This document shows positions 1 to 6,735 of a stretch of DNA of 6,735 nt, one piece after another; the stretch's first letter is position 1, and every line of letters starts with the position of its first letter. Source of the DNA: DAISIL01 sp036822015 (lineage in GTDB: Bacteria > Bacteroidota > Bacteroidia > Cytophagales > Bernardetiaceae). Location of the stretch: NCBI GenBank assembly GCA_036822015.1, contig DAISIL010000102.1, positions 1-6,735 on the forward strand, given 5' to 3'. Under the pieces are notes generated by a model, which was given only the letters and a program-made list of their open reading frames with translations, was not told the DNA's origin and did no database searches. A program made the translations under genes and the position numbers.

Positions 1-139
1 TACGTGTTGGCTTCAAACCCAACGTCTTCCTTCTTTACCAACATCCACTACAACAAGGATTGAAACCTCGTGAGTATCCCTGACCTCTTCGAGATCGTAC
101 AGCTTCTTTACCAACATCCACTACAACAAGGATTGAAAC
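1..139 (+). CRISPR. CRISPR array, terminal part (two repeats, one full and one partial spacer)
   Basis: Two copies of a 37-bp repeat lie at 30-66 and 103-139 and are identical at every base. They begin CTTCTTTACC and end AAGGATTGAAAC. Between them is one 36-bp spacer (67-102), and 1-29 is the end of another spacer cut by the window edge. The last eight bases, ATTGAAAC, match the 5' handle left on crRNAs by Cas6-type processing in many type I and type III systems, so the array is probably read on the plus strand with its leader to the left, outside the window. Internal pairing is weak: ATCC and GGAT can form a 4-bp stem around a 10-nt loop. The array stops 24 bp before the mfd stop codon, and that gap (140-163) holds no recognisable element or terminator. 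No cas gene is visible, so the subtype cannot be assigned. With only two repeats seen, the array call rests on their exact identity, typical length and spacing, and the handle. Confidence 0.93.
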
Positions 140-163
140 TAGAGCCGTTCCTCGCAACAGCCG

Positions 164-3100
164 CTACTTTTTCTCCCCAGCCAGATCAGAGAGGACGCGG
201 AAGGCTCCCTCGAGGGTCTGTACCTCACGCATGACGAAGAGTAGGTTGCCGGCGGTTTCTTCTTTGAGCTGGCAGCGGCTTTGGCGTTCGGAGACATAAG
301 CCACCACACGCTTAAAGGCTTCGGAGCGGAAATACTCCTGACGGCCAGCCACAAACTGACCCTTGATTTTCGATTTTTTGAGCCACAGTTTTTCAAAACC
401 AATACGCTCGGCGAGCCAACGCAAGCGCACAGACAAAAAGAGGTTTTCGGCTTCGGGAGGGTAGGGGCCGAAGCGGTCTCGGAGACGGTTTTGGTAGTCG
501 ATCAGTGCTTGTTCGGTCTTTAAGTTATCGGCTTCGATGTAGAGTTGGAGGCGTTCGGTAATGCTGGTGATATAGCTCTCGGGAAACTGCATCTGATGAT
601 CGGTTTCAATCGTACATTCGAGGTTAAACTCCTTAAAGCCAGGGCGTTCTTCTCCTTCAAACAATGCCTTAAACTCTCCTTCTTTGAGTTCGACGATGGC
701 TTCATCGAGCATCTTATGGTAGGTATCAAAGCCGAGATCGTTAATAAAACCGCTCTGCTCGGCACCCAATAAGTTGCCTGCCCCACGGATGTCCAGATCG
801 CGCATCGCGATCTGAAAACCACTACCGAGATCGGAAAACTCCTCCAGGGATCGAAGGCGTTTGCGGGCATCGGAGGTCAGGCCAACCAAAGAAGGCGACA
901 ACAGGTAGCAATAAGCCTGCTTGTTGGATCGCCCGACTCGGCCGCGCATCTGATGAAGGTCAGAAAGCCCAAACATATGCGCCTGATTGATGACAATGGT
1001 GTTGGCGTTGGGGATGTCTAGCCCTGACTCGATGATGTTAGTCGAAACCAGTACGTCGTACTCGTGGTCGATGAAAGCCATCATGGTTTTTTCGAGCGTA
1101 TCCGCTTTCATTTGCCCATGGGCATAAGTAACCCGCGAGTCGGGGACAAGGCGCATGACAATATTTGCAATCTCTTCGATGTCTCCGATGCGGTTATGCA
1201 CAAAGAAAACCTGCCCGCCGCGCCGAATCTCATAACTGATCGCATCTCGGATGATGGCTTCGTTGAAAGGATGTACCTCCGTCTTGACGGGACGGCGGTT
1301 GGGGGGAGGTGTATGAATGACAGACAAATCCCGCGCTCCCATCAAGGAAAAATGCAAGGTACGCGGGATGGGCGTAGCCGTAAGCGTGAGACAGTCGATA
1401 TTGACGCGCATCTCTTTGAGTTTGTCTTTGATGCGTACCCCAAACTTTTGCTCCTCGTCCACGATCAGCAAGCCCAAATCTTTGAAGCTAAACTGTTGGC
1501 TAACAATCTTATGCGTTCCGATCAATATATCAATCTTGCCTTCCTTCAAATCCCGCTGGATGTCCTTGATCTCTTTGGTGGTTCGGAAGCGATTGACGTA
1601 CTCCACTCGGCAGGGGAAATCCTCGAGGCGTTGGGCAAACGTCCGGTGGTGTTGGGCGGCCAGGATGGTCGTCGGGACAAGGACGGCCACCTGCTTGCTA
1701 TCAGCGACGGCCTTAAAAGCCGCCCGAATAGCGATTTCGGTTTTGCCAAAACCCACATCCCCGCACACCAGACGATCCATAGGATAGGATTTTTCCATGT
1801 CTGCCTTAACCTCTGCTGTCGTTCTGGCCTGGTCGGGGGTATCCTCGTAGAGGAACGACGTTTCGAGTTCGGTTTGGAGGTAGGTATCGGGCGTAAAAGC
1901 AAAGCCTTCGATCTCTCTTCGCTTGGCATAGAGGGCGATGAGTTCCTTGCCGATGTCTTTGAGCTGGGATTTGACTTTGTTTTTGCTGCGTTCCCAGTCC
2001 TGGGAGCCGAGCTTGTGCAACTTGGGTTCGTGTCCGTCTCGGGAGCCGTATTTGGCGATCTTGTGTAGGGCGTGCAAACTGACCAGGAGCATGTCGTTAT
2101 CGCGGTAGATGAGCCGGATGGCCTCCTGGATTTTTCCGTTGATCTCCACCTTTTTTAGCCCCGCAAAACGCCCAATGCCATAGTCGATATGGGTTACGTA
2201 ATCACCGACCTGCAAGGTATTCAACTCTTTAATTGTCAGCGATTTTGATTGCTTATGTCGCTCTTTGAGTTTAGCTCGGTGGAAGCGTTCAAAGATTTGG
2301 TGATCGGTGTAGCAGGCGAGACGCTGTTGTTTGTCCATGAAGCCCGCACGAAGGGCAATAGGCAGCCCGTTGAAGGATAGCCCACCAAAGGTTTCTTCCA
2401 GAATCTGGGCGATACGATCGAGTTGCTTGGGCGTATCGGCACAAATGAAGTTTTCGATACCTGCATGGCTGTTTTGTAGCAGATGTTCGCCCAGGAGGGA
2501 AAACTTTTTGTTGAACGAAGGCTGGGCTTGGGCCTGATACGTGATGACCTGCTGCGGCGGGTAGTTTTTTTGGTGTACCTGGCCAAACTCTACACAGACA
2601 CGATTTTTGAGCGTTTCCAGAAAGCTATTTTTGGTCTCGAAGAGCTGATCGGGCCCCGAAATGACTTGCGTAAAATTAGATTTTTCCAGGATTTGATCGA
2701 AAGTAAGGGTGGCCTTATCAAAATACCCTTCAATGAGATCGACCGCTTGATTAAAATTTTTGAACCAAATTGGCGTATCGGCTGGCAAAAATTGCAAGAA
2801 AGATTCTCGCACCTCCTCCGAGAGCTTCGATTGTACATCGGGTATCACAACCATCCGCGCCTGTTGCTCCACCGATAGCTGTGTATCGGGGTTGAAGGTA
2901 CGGATACTTTCTACCTCATCCCCAAAGAACTCCACGCGGTAGGGCAGGTCATGGGCAAACGAAAAGACATCCAATATCCCCCCGCGCACCGCATACTGTC
3001 CCGCTTCATACACCGTCTCGACGCGCTCAAAGGCGTACTCGTGCAGCAGCTCAATGACAAAGCCCATCTCTACTTCTTCGCCTTTTTCGATGTTGAACGT

Positions 3101-3610
3101 ATTGGCCAGCAATACCCGCTTGTTCACCACTTTTTGGGTCAAGGCTTCGGGATAGCTCACAATCAGCCGTCCACGCTCCCCTGCTTTGCGTTGATTGACC
3201 TGATGAAGGACTTCGGATCGCTCCAAAACATTGGCATTTTCGGTTTCCTCAAAGCGATAGGGGTGTTTGTAAGATGTCGGAAAAAGCAACACCTCCGCCG
3301 CAAACCCCTGGCGTTCTTCTTTGGGCAGCCCAAACTCTCCGAGCAGATACTGCAAGTCGCTGTAAAAGTAGGCAGCTTCTTCACGGTCTTGAAGGACAAA
3401 GAGTTGCGTTTGTCCAGTTTGGCGAAAATGCGTCGCTGCCAGCACGGCATCCAGACTGCCAGCCAGCCCTTCGAGGCGTACCCAACGCGGAATCGGGTTG
3501 GCGAGTGCCTCCGAAAGCATGAGTAGCGAGGGGGCAGTCTGGTAGCACGCCAGGAGTGCATCCGTCCCCAGGGCATGCACGACGACTTGTTCATCTACGG
3601 CTTCTTTCAT
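164..3610 (-). CDS. mfd: Transcription-repair coupling factor Mfd (ATP-dependent DNA translocase)
   Basis: Mfd binds stalled RNA polymerase, pushes it off DNA using ATP, and recruits UvrA to start nucleotide excision repair. The 1148-residue product has the full family layout. An N-terminal UvrB-like module includes HPYRFEE near residue 117 and a GGILDVF...EFFGDEVESI stretch near 210-236. The CarD-like RNA polymerase interaction domain begins near 461 (VGDYVTHIDYGIGRF). The two RecA-like motor lobes carry Walker A GDVGFGKTE (617-625), the DEEQ box (718-721), TATPIPRTL (744-752) and motif VI QMRGRVGR (887-894). The TRG region is near 920-974 and the C-terminal TRCF domain near 992-1094. The length is usual for the family and no break is seen. 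The chosen ATG at 3610 is the nearest in-frame ATG after a possible -7 element. An upstream ATG (3658) would start before that element, and a GTG at 3580 is a real alternative (1138 residues). The gene stands alone on the minus strand, divergent from the methyltransferase gene. Confidence 0.97.
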   Translation of the reverse strand: MKEAVDEQVVVHALGTDALLACYQTAPSLLMLSEALANPIPRWVRLEGLAGSLDAVLAATHFRQTGQTQLFVLQDREEAAYFYSDLQYLLGEFGLPKEERQGFAAEVLLFPTSYKHPYRFEETENANVLERSEVLHQVNQRKAGERGRLIVSYPEALTQKVVNKRVLLANTFNIEKGEEVEMGFVIELLHEYAFERVETVYEAGQYAVRGGILDVFSFAHDLPYRVEFFGDEVESIRTFNPDTQLSVEQQARMVVIPDVQSKLSEEVRESFLQFLPADTPIWFKNFNQAVDLIEGYFDKATLTFDQILEKSNFTQVISGPDQLFETKNSFLETLKNRVCVEFGQVHQKNYPPQQVITYQAQAQPSFNKKFSLLGEHLLQNSHAGIENFICADTPKQLDRIAQILEETFGGLSFNGLPIALRAGFMDKQQRLACYTDHQIFERFHRAKLKERHKQSKSLTIKELNTLQVGDYVTHIDYGIGRFAGLKKVEINGKIQEAIRLIYRDNDMLLVSLHALHKIAKYGSRDGHEPKLHKLGSQDWERSKNKVKSQLKDIGKELIALYAKRREIEGFAFTPDTYLQTELETSFLYEDTPDQARTTAEVKADMEKSYPMDRLVCGDVGFGKTEIAIRAAFKAVADSKQVAVLVPTTILAAQHHRTFAQRLEDFPCRVEYVNRFRTTKEIKDIQRDLKEGKIDILIGTHKIVSQQFSFKDLGLLIVDEEQKFGVRIKDKLKEMRVNIDCLTLTATPIPRTLHFSLMGARDLSVIHTPPPNRRPVKTEVHPFNEAIIRDAISYEIRRGGQVFFVHNRIGDIEEIANIVMRLVPDSRVTYAHGQMKADTLEKTMMAFIDHEYDVLVSTNIIESGLDIPNANTIVINQAHMFGLSDLHQMRGRVGRSNKQAYCYLLSPSLVGLTSDARKRLRSLEEFSDLGSGFQIAMRDLDIRGAGNLLGAEQSGFINDLGFDTYHKMLDEAIVELKEGEFKALFEGEERPGFKEFNLECTIETDHQMQFPESYITSITERLQLYIEADNLKTEQALIDYQNRLRDRFGPYPPEAENLFLSVRLRWLAERIGFEKLWLKKSKIKGQFVAGRQEYFRSEAFKRVVAYVSERQSRCQLKEETAGNLLFVMREVQTLEGAFRVLSDLAGEKK

Positions 3611-3616
3611 CGGCAA

Positions 3617-3624
3617 CAAAACTA
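3617..3624 (-). promoter_or_regulatory. Candidate Bacteroidota -7 promoter element for mfd
   Basis: Read on the minus strand these bases are TAGTTTTG, an exact match to the Bacteroidota -7 consensus TAnnTTTG. No TTG of the -33 element is found at the usual distance of about 17-23 bases; the nearest ones are 27 and 31 bases away. Only six bases separate the motif from the ATG at 3610, so use of this promoter would imply a nearly leaderless mRNA from that ATG, or translation from the GTG at 3580. This is the weakest of the three promoter calls. Confidence 0.4.
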
Positions 3625-3637
3625 CATTTTTTATTCG

Positions 3638-3645
3638 TATGTTTG
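3638..3645 (+). promoter_or_regulatory. Candidate Bacteroidota -7 promoter element for the methyltransferase gene
   Basis: The bases TATGTTTG match TAnnTTTG exactly and end 24 bases before the ATG at 3670, which would give a short 5' leader of about 20 bases. The distance is close to that of the matching motif before tex. No clear -33 TTG is present upstream; the -33 position would fall within or beside the opposing mfd motif at 3617-3624. Confidence 0.5.
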
Positions 3646-3669
3646 CCCCATCAATCAATTTGCGGTTTT

Positions 3670-4449
3670 ATGAAACCAGCCTACAAGACCACAGAGATCA
3701 CCTCTTACGATATTTCGAGTGATAACGTCGTCAATCAGCGTTTTTTTGCGGCTTATCGTGAGAGCGTCCGCTACGTCTCCGGCGACCTCCTCGAACTCGG
3801 TTGCGGCGTAGGCAAGGGATTAGAGGTATTTTTACCAAATTGCGATAGCTATACTGCCATAGACAAAAACAAAAATATCACAGACTACTTGCAAAAAAAA
3901 TACCCCCAAGCAAATTTTATCAATGCCTTCATCCCTCCCTTTCAGGGCGTTGCCGATGCCAGCATGGATACCGTGATCTCCCAACAGGTCATCGAACATA
4001 TCGAGGACGATGCCGCCTTTGTAGGCGAGTATGCTCGGGTGATGCGCCCGGGCGCGCAAGGCGTAATCGTTACCCCTAACCGTGCCATGTCCCTGACCCG
4101 CAACCCCTGGCACGTCCGCGAGTACAGTGCAGAGGAGTTGGAGGCTTTGCTGCGGCGTTATTTCTCCAAAGTTACGCTTTGGGGTTTGTTTGGGAGTGAT
4201 CGCGTGATGGAATACCACGAACAAAACCGGCATTCGGTGCGGCGCATCACCCGTTTTGATGTCCTGGACTTACAGCACCGCCTGCCGCGTCGCCTGCTGC
4301 AAGTTCCTTACGATGTTCTCAACCGCCTCAACAGAAAGCGTTTACAAGCCGAAGCACCCGAGTTGGTACGTGGCGTTACGGATGCCGATTTCTTTTTGGA
4401 TCGCCCCACCGAACAAGCCTTTGATTGGTTTTGTCTCGTCGAAAAATAA
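3670..4449 (+). CDS. Class I SAM-dependent methyltransferase, substrate unknown
   Basis: The 259-residue product is predicted to be a soluble methyltransferase that moves a methyl group from S-adenosylmethionine to an unidentified acceptor. The Rossmann-type SAM-binding signature is clear: motif I LLELGCGVGKG (about 40-50), an acidic residue D65 in YTAIDKN at the end of strand 2, and motif IV DTVISQQVIEHIEDD (about 100-114). These place it with the broad Methyltransf_11/25-like families, whose members act on lipids, quinones, sugars and small molecules, so the fold does not give the substrate. The segment NPWHVREYSAEEL (about 145-157) is typical of this group and often lies near the active site. 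The C-terminal part, rich in Arg and Leu (about 190-230), may be a substrate cap. No signal peptide or membrane segment is seen. The ATG at 3670 is chosen because the protein fold begins there and a -7 motif lies just upstream; the open frame extends further but its upstream residues run antisense through mfd. Tex follows after 46 bp on the same strand. Confidence 0.9.
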   Translation: MKPAYKTTEITSYDISSDNVVNQRFFAAYRESVRYVSGDLLELGCGVGKGLEVFLPNCDSYTAIDKNKNITDYLQKKYPQANFINAFIPPFQGVADASMDTVISQQVIEHIEDDAAFVGEYARVMRPGAQGVIVTPNRAMSLTRNPWHVREYSAEELEALLRRYFSKVTLWGLFGSDRVMEYHEQNRHSVRRITRFDVLDLQHRLPRRLLQVPYDVLNRLNRKRLQAEAPELVRGVTDADFFLDRPTEQAFDWFCLVEK

Positions 4450-4461
4450 GCAACATTTGCG

Positions 4462-4469
4462 TATCTTTG
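4462..4469 (+). promoter_or_regulatory. Candidate Bacteroidota -7 promoter element for tex
   Basis: The bases TATCTTTG match TAnnTTTG exactly and end 26 bases before the tex ATG at 4496, so the predicted leader is about 20 bases long. The motif sits in the 46-bp gap after the methyltransferase stop codon, which suggests tex has its own promoter rather than depending only on readthrough. A TTTTG run near 4429-4433 is too far upstream (28 bases) to be a normal -33 element. Confidence 0.5.
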
Positions 4470-4495
4470 TCCGCTATTCACGTACAAAACCAGGT

Positions 4496-6724
4496 ATGCA
4501 AACGCACTTTCAACAGATTGCCAAAGAATTAGCTGTTAATTTTTCGCAGGTAGAACACACCGCCGAGCTTCTAGACGAAGGCGCAACGATCCCCTTCCTT
4601 GCCCGCTACCGCAAAGAACGCACCGGCGGGCTAGACGAGGTGCAGATTGCCAACATCCGAGATCGCCTCGACGAACTCCGACAACTCGACAAACGCCGCC
4701 AGGCCGTCTTGAAGTCCATCGAAGAACAAGGTAAACTCACCCCCGAACTCGCCCAAAAGATACAGCAAGTACCCACCCTAGCCCTCCTCGAAGACCTCTA
4801 TCTGCCCTACAAACCCAAACGCAAAACCCTGGCCACCAAAGCCAAAGAGCAAGGACTTCAACCCCTGGCCGATCTCCTCCAAAATCAGGATCAAGACCTG
4901 GACATCTGGCAAGTCGCCCAACAGTACATCGACACCGAAAAAGGCGTACATACCACCGAAGAAGCCCTCCAGGGAGCGCGTCATATCATCGCCGAAAGCA
5001 TCAACGAAAATGCCGAAGCGCGGGCTGCACTCCGACAAATTTTTGAAGAACGTGCCGTTGTTACTGCCAAAGTCATCCCAGGAAAAGAAACCCAAGGCGA
5101 AAAATATAAGGACTATTTCGATTTTGAAGAAATTTTATCCAAAATTCCTTCCCATCGCCTCCTAGCCCTTCGCCGAGGCGAAAAGGAGGAAATCTTATCC
5201 CTCCAGATCATCCCCGACGACGAGGAGTACGCCATCTTTACGCTCCAAGAACGCTTTGCCCTCAACGCCTCCGAAGCTGCCGAACAGGTACGCCTGGCCG
5301 CCCGCGATGCCTACAAACGCCTCCTGCGTCCCTCCCTCGAAACCGAAACGCGCCTGCAAAGCAAAGCCAAAGCCGATGAGGAGGCTGTCAGGGTCTTTGC
5401 CGAAAACCTACGGCAGCTACTCCTGGCTGCACCCATGGGACAAAAGAGCGTCCTGGCCATTGATCCCGCCTTTCGGACGGGCTGTAAGGTCGTCTGCCTG
5501 GATGCACAAGGGCAGCTGCTTTTCCATACGGCTGTTTTTCCGCATCCACCCCAAAGCCAAACAGCAGCAGCAGGTAAAGTTATCCTCGATCTTTGCAAAA
5601 AATATAAGCCCGAAGCCATTGCCATCGGCAACGGCACGGCTAGCCGTGAAACCGAACGCTTTGTCAAAGCCCTTTCCCTTCCCAAAAGCATCGCCGTAGT
5701 GCTGGTCAATGAAAGTGGGGCCTCCGTCTATTCTGCCTCTGCTGTGGCCCGGGAGGAGTTCCCCGACCATGATGTAACCGTCCGAGGAGCCGTCTCGATT
5801 GGGCGGCGTTTACAAGACCCCCTTGCAGAAATTGTAAAGATTGATCCCAAATCTATCGGCGTAGGGCAATACCAGCACGACGTAAACCAACGACTGCTCA
5901 AGCAAGGGCTAGACGATACCGTTATCAGTTGTGTTAATGCTGTGGGGGTAGAACTCAACACGGCAAGTAAGGAACTCCTAAGCTACGTCTCGGGCTTGGG
6001 CGAAAGCCTTGCCAAAAATATCGTGGAATACCGCAACACCAAAGGAGCCTTCCGCACCCGAAAAGAACTCCTCAAAGTATCCCGACTAGGTGAAAAAGCC
6101 TTTGAGCAGGCAGCGGGCTTTTTGCGTATCCGTGATGCCAAAAACCCATTGGATACCAGTGCTGTACACCCCGAGAGCTATCCCATCGTAGAGCAGATGG
6201 CCAGCGATTTGGGTTGTACGGTGGGTGATTTGATGCGCCGCCCTGATCTGCGAAGCCGCATCGACCTACGCAAGTACGTTAGCCCTAGCGTAGGTATGCC
6301 TACCCTCCACGACATCATGGAGGAACTCGCCAAACCGGGGCGCGATCCACGCGAAAAATTTGAGCCTTTTGCTTTTGCTGAGGGTATCGAAACGATGGAG
6401 GATTTGAGAATTGGGATGCGACTGCCAGGCATTGTTACCAATATCACAAAGTTTGGTGCATTTATTGACATCGGTGTTCATCAAGACGGACTAGCCCATG
6501 TCAGCCAACTCTCCGACCGGTTCATCAAAGACCCCACCGAAGCCGTCAAGGTACACCAGCAAGTACAGGTTACCGTAACCGACATCGACATCCCCCGTAA
6601 GCGCATCAGCCTGAGTTTGAAAACGAATCCTTTTGAAGAAAAAGCACAAAAACCAAAAGCTACGCCTTCAAAACCCAATATGGATCGCTCATTGGATGCC
6701 CTCAAACGGCGATTTGGTAAGTGA
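4496..6724 (+). CDS. tex: Tex family RNA-binding transcription accessory protein (S1 domain)
   Basis: Tex is a conserved cytoplasmic nucleic-acid-binding protein linked to transcription; in well-studied bacteria it affects toxin gene expression and stress tolerance, and its exact action is still debated. The 742-residue product is complete and collinear with the family. The helical N-terminal Tex domain contains IPFLARYRKERTGGLDE (32-48) and LYLPYKPKRKT (101-111). The central region has SHRLLALRRGE (219-229). The YqgF/RNase H-like domain shows AIDPAFRTGCK (321-331), GNGTASRETE (378-387) and NESGASVYSAS (405-415). DPLAEIVKIDPKSIGVGQYQ (441-460) and the helix-hairpin-helix region (about 480-550) follow. 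An S1 RNA-binding domain (about 640-710) includes GIVTNITKFGAFIDIGVHQDGLAHVSQ-type residues. The tail is short, basic and lysine-rich. The ATG at 4496 is chosen because the Tex domain starts there; in-frame upstream codons overlap the methyltransferase gene in another frame and look unlike protein. Eleven bases remain after the stop, too few to judge a terminator. Confidence 0.97.
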   Translation: MQTHFQQIAKELAVNFSQVEHTAELLDEGATIPFLARYRKERTGGLDEVQIANIRDRLDELRQLDKRRQAVLKSIEEQGKLTPELAQKIQQVPTLALLEDLYLPYKPKRKTLATKAKEQGLQPLADLLQNQDQDLDIWQVAQQYIDTEKGVHTTEEALQGARHIIAESINENAEARAALRQIFEERAVVTAKVIPGKETQGEKYKDYFDFEEILSKIPSHRLLALRRGEKEEILSLQIIPDDEEYAIFTLQERFALNASEAAEQVRLAARDAYKRLLRPSLETETRLQSKAKADEEAVRVFAENLRQLLLAAPMGQKSVLAIDPAFRTGCKVVCLDAQGQLLFHTAVFPHPPQSQTAAAGKVILDLCKKYKPEAIAIGNGTASRETERFVKALSLPKSIAVVLVNESGASVYSASAVAREEFPDHDVTVRGAVSIGRRLQDPLAEIVKIDPKSIGVGQYQHDVNQRLLKQGLDDTVISCVNAVGVELNTASKELLSYVSGLGESLAKNIVEYRNTKGAFRTRKELLKVSRLGEKAFEQAAGFLRIRDAKNPLDTSAVHPESYPIVEQMASDLGCTVGDLMRRPDLRSRIDLRKYVSPSVGMPTLHDIMEELAKPGRDPREKFEPFAFAEGIETMEDLRIGMRLPGIVTNITKFGAFIDIGVHQDGLAHVSQLSDRFIKDPTEAVKVHQQVQVTVTDIDIPRKRISLSLKTNPFEEKAQKPKATPSKPNMDRSLDALKRRFGK

Positions 6725-6735
6725 TTTTTTAAATC

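Noticed and set aside
6..23. Small inverted repeat GTTGG/CCAAC in the partial spacer
   Set aside because: A 5-bp stem within spacer sequence is expected by chance and has no supporting context.
140..163. Gap between the last CRISPR repeat and mfd as a terminator or truncated spacer
   Set aside because: It contains AGCCG twice in direct orientation but no inverted repeat with a T-run, and nothing shows that it was once a spacer.
1064..2068. A 334-codon open frame on the plus strand inside mfd
   Set aside because: It lies entirely antisense to the well-conserved CarD-like and motor domains of Mfd, its translation shows no recognisable motif, and long antisense frames are a common by-product of codon bias.
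2635..2644. A 10-bp match (TCTCGAAGAG) between the complement of the spacer at 67-102 and mfd, as possible self-targeting
   Set aside because: Ten bases out of 36 is about what chance gives for a spacer compared with both strands of this window; the flanking bases do not match.
3556..3669. N-terminal extension of the methyltransferase frame (38 codons)
   Set aside because: The extra codons run antisense through the start of mfd, look unlike protein, and begin upstream of the candidate promoter; ATG 3670 fits better.
4256..4495. N-terminal extension of the tex frame (80 codons)
   Set aside because: It overlaps the methyltransferase gene in another frame and is unrelated to Tex, whose conserved N-terminus begins at the ATG at 4496.
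6711..6735. AT-rich inverted repeat GATTT-TTT-AAATC at the end of tex, as a terminator
   Set aside because: The 5-bp stem is AT-only apart from its outer pair, overlaps the stop codon and is cut by the window end, so it cannot be judged.

Overview
The window looks like chromosomal DNA of a member of the Bacteroidota. Three things suggest this: the Bacteroidota-style Mfd and Tex proteins, the lack of clear Shine-Dalgarno sequences before the start codons, and an exact TAnnTTTG (-7 promoter element of that phylum) in front of each of the three genes. Base composition is mixed, with GC-rich coding and AT-richer gaps. Genus or family cannot be settled from this sequence.

Layout: positions 1-139 are the end of a CRISPR array, with a cut spacer, a 37-bp repeat, a 36-bp spacer and a second identical 37-bp repeat. 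After a 24-bp gap comes mfd (transcription-repair coupling factor) on the minus strand, whose 3' end faces the array. A 59-bp divergent intergenic region carries two opposed -7 promoter motifs and separates mfd from a class I SAM-dependent methyltransferase gene on the plus strand. A 46-bp gap with its own -7 motif then leads to tex (S1/YqgF/HhH transcription accessory protein), which runs almost to the end of the window. No gene-free stretch exceeds 300 bases.

Mfd removes stalled RNA polymerase and recruits excision repair. Tex is a conserved nucleic-acid-binding protein linked to transcription. The methyltransferase between them has no substrate that can be read from its sequence. Nothing shows that the three form one pathway, and separate promoter motifs suggest separate transcription. 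No cas genes are visible; if present they lie to the left of the window. I found no convincing evidence of a previously undescribed system. The points most worth a second look are the orientation and leader-distal end of the CRISPR array, the tightly overlapping divergent promoters, and the uncertain start codon of mfd.
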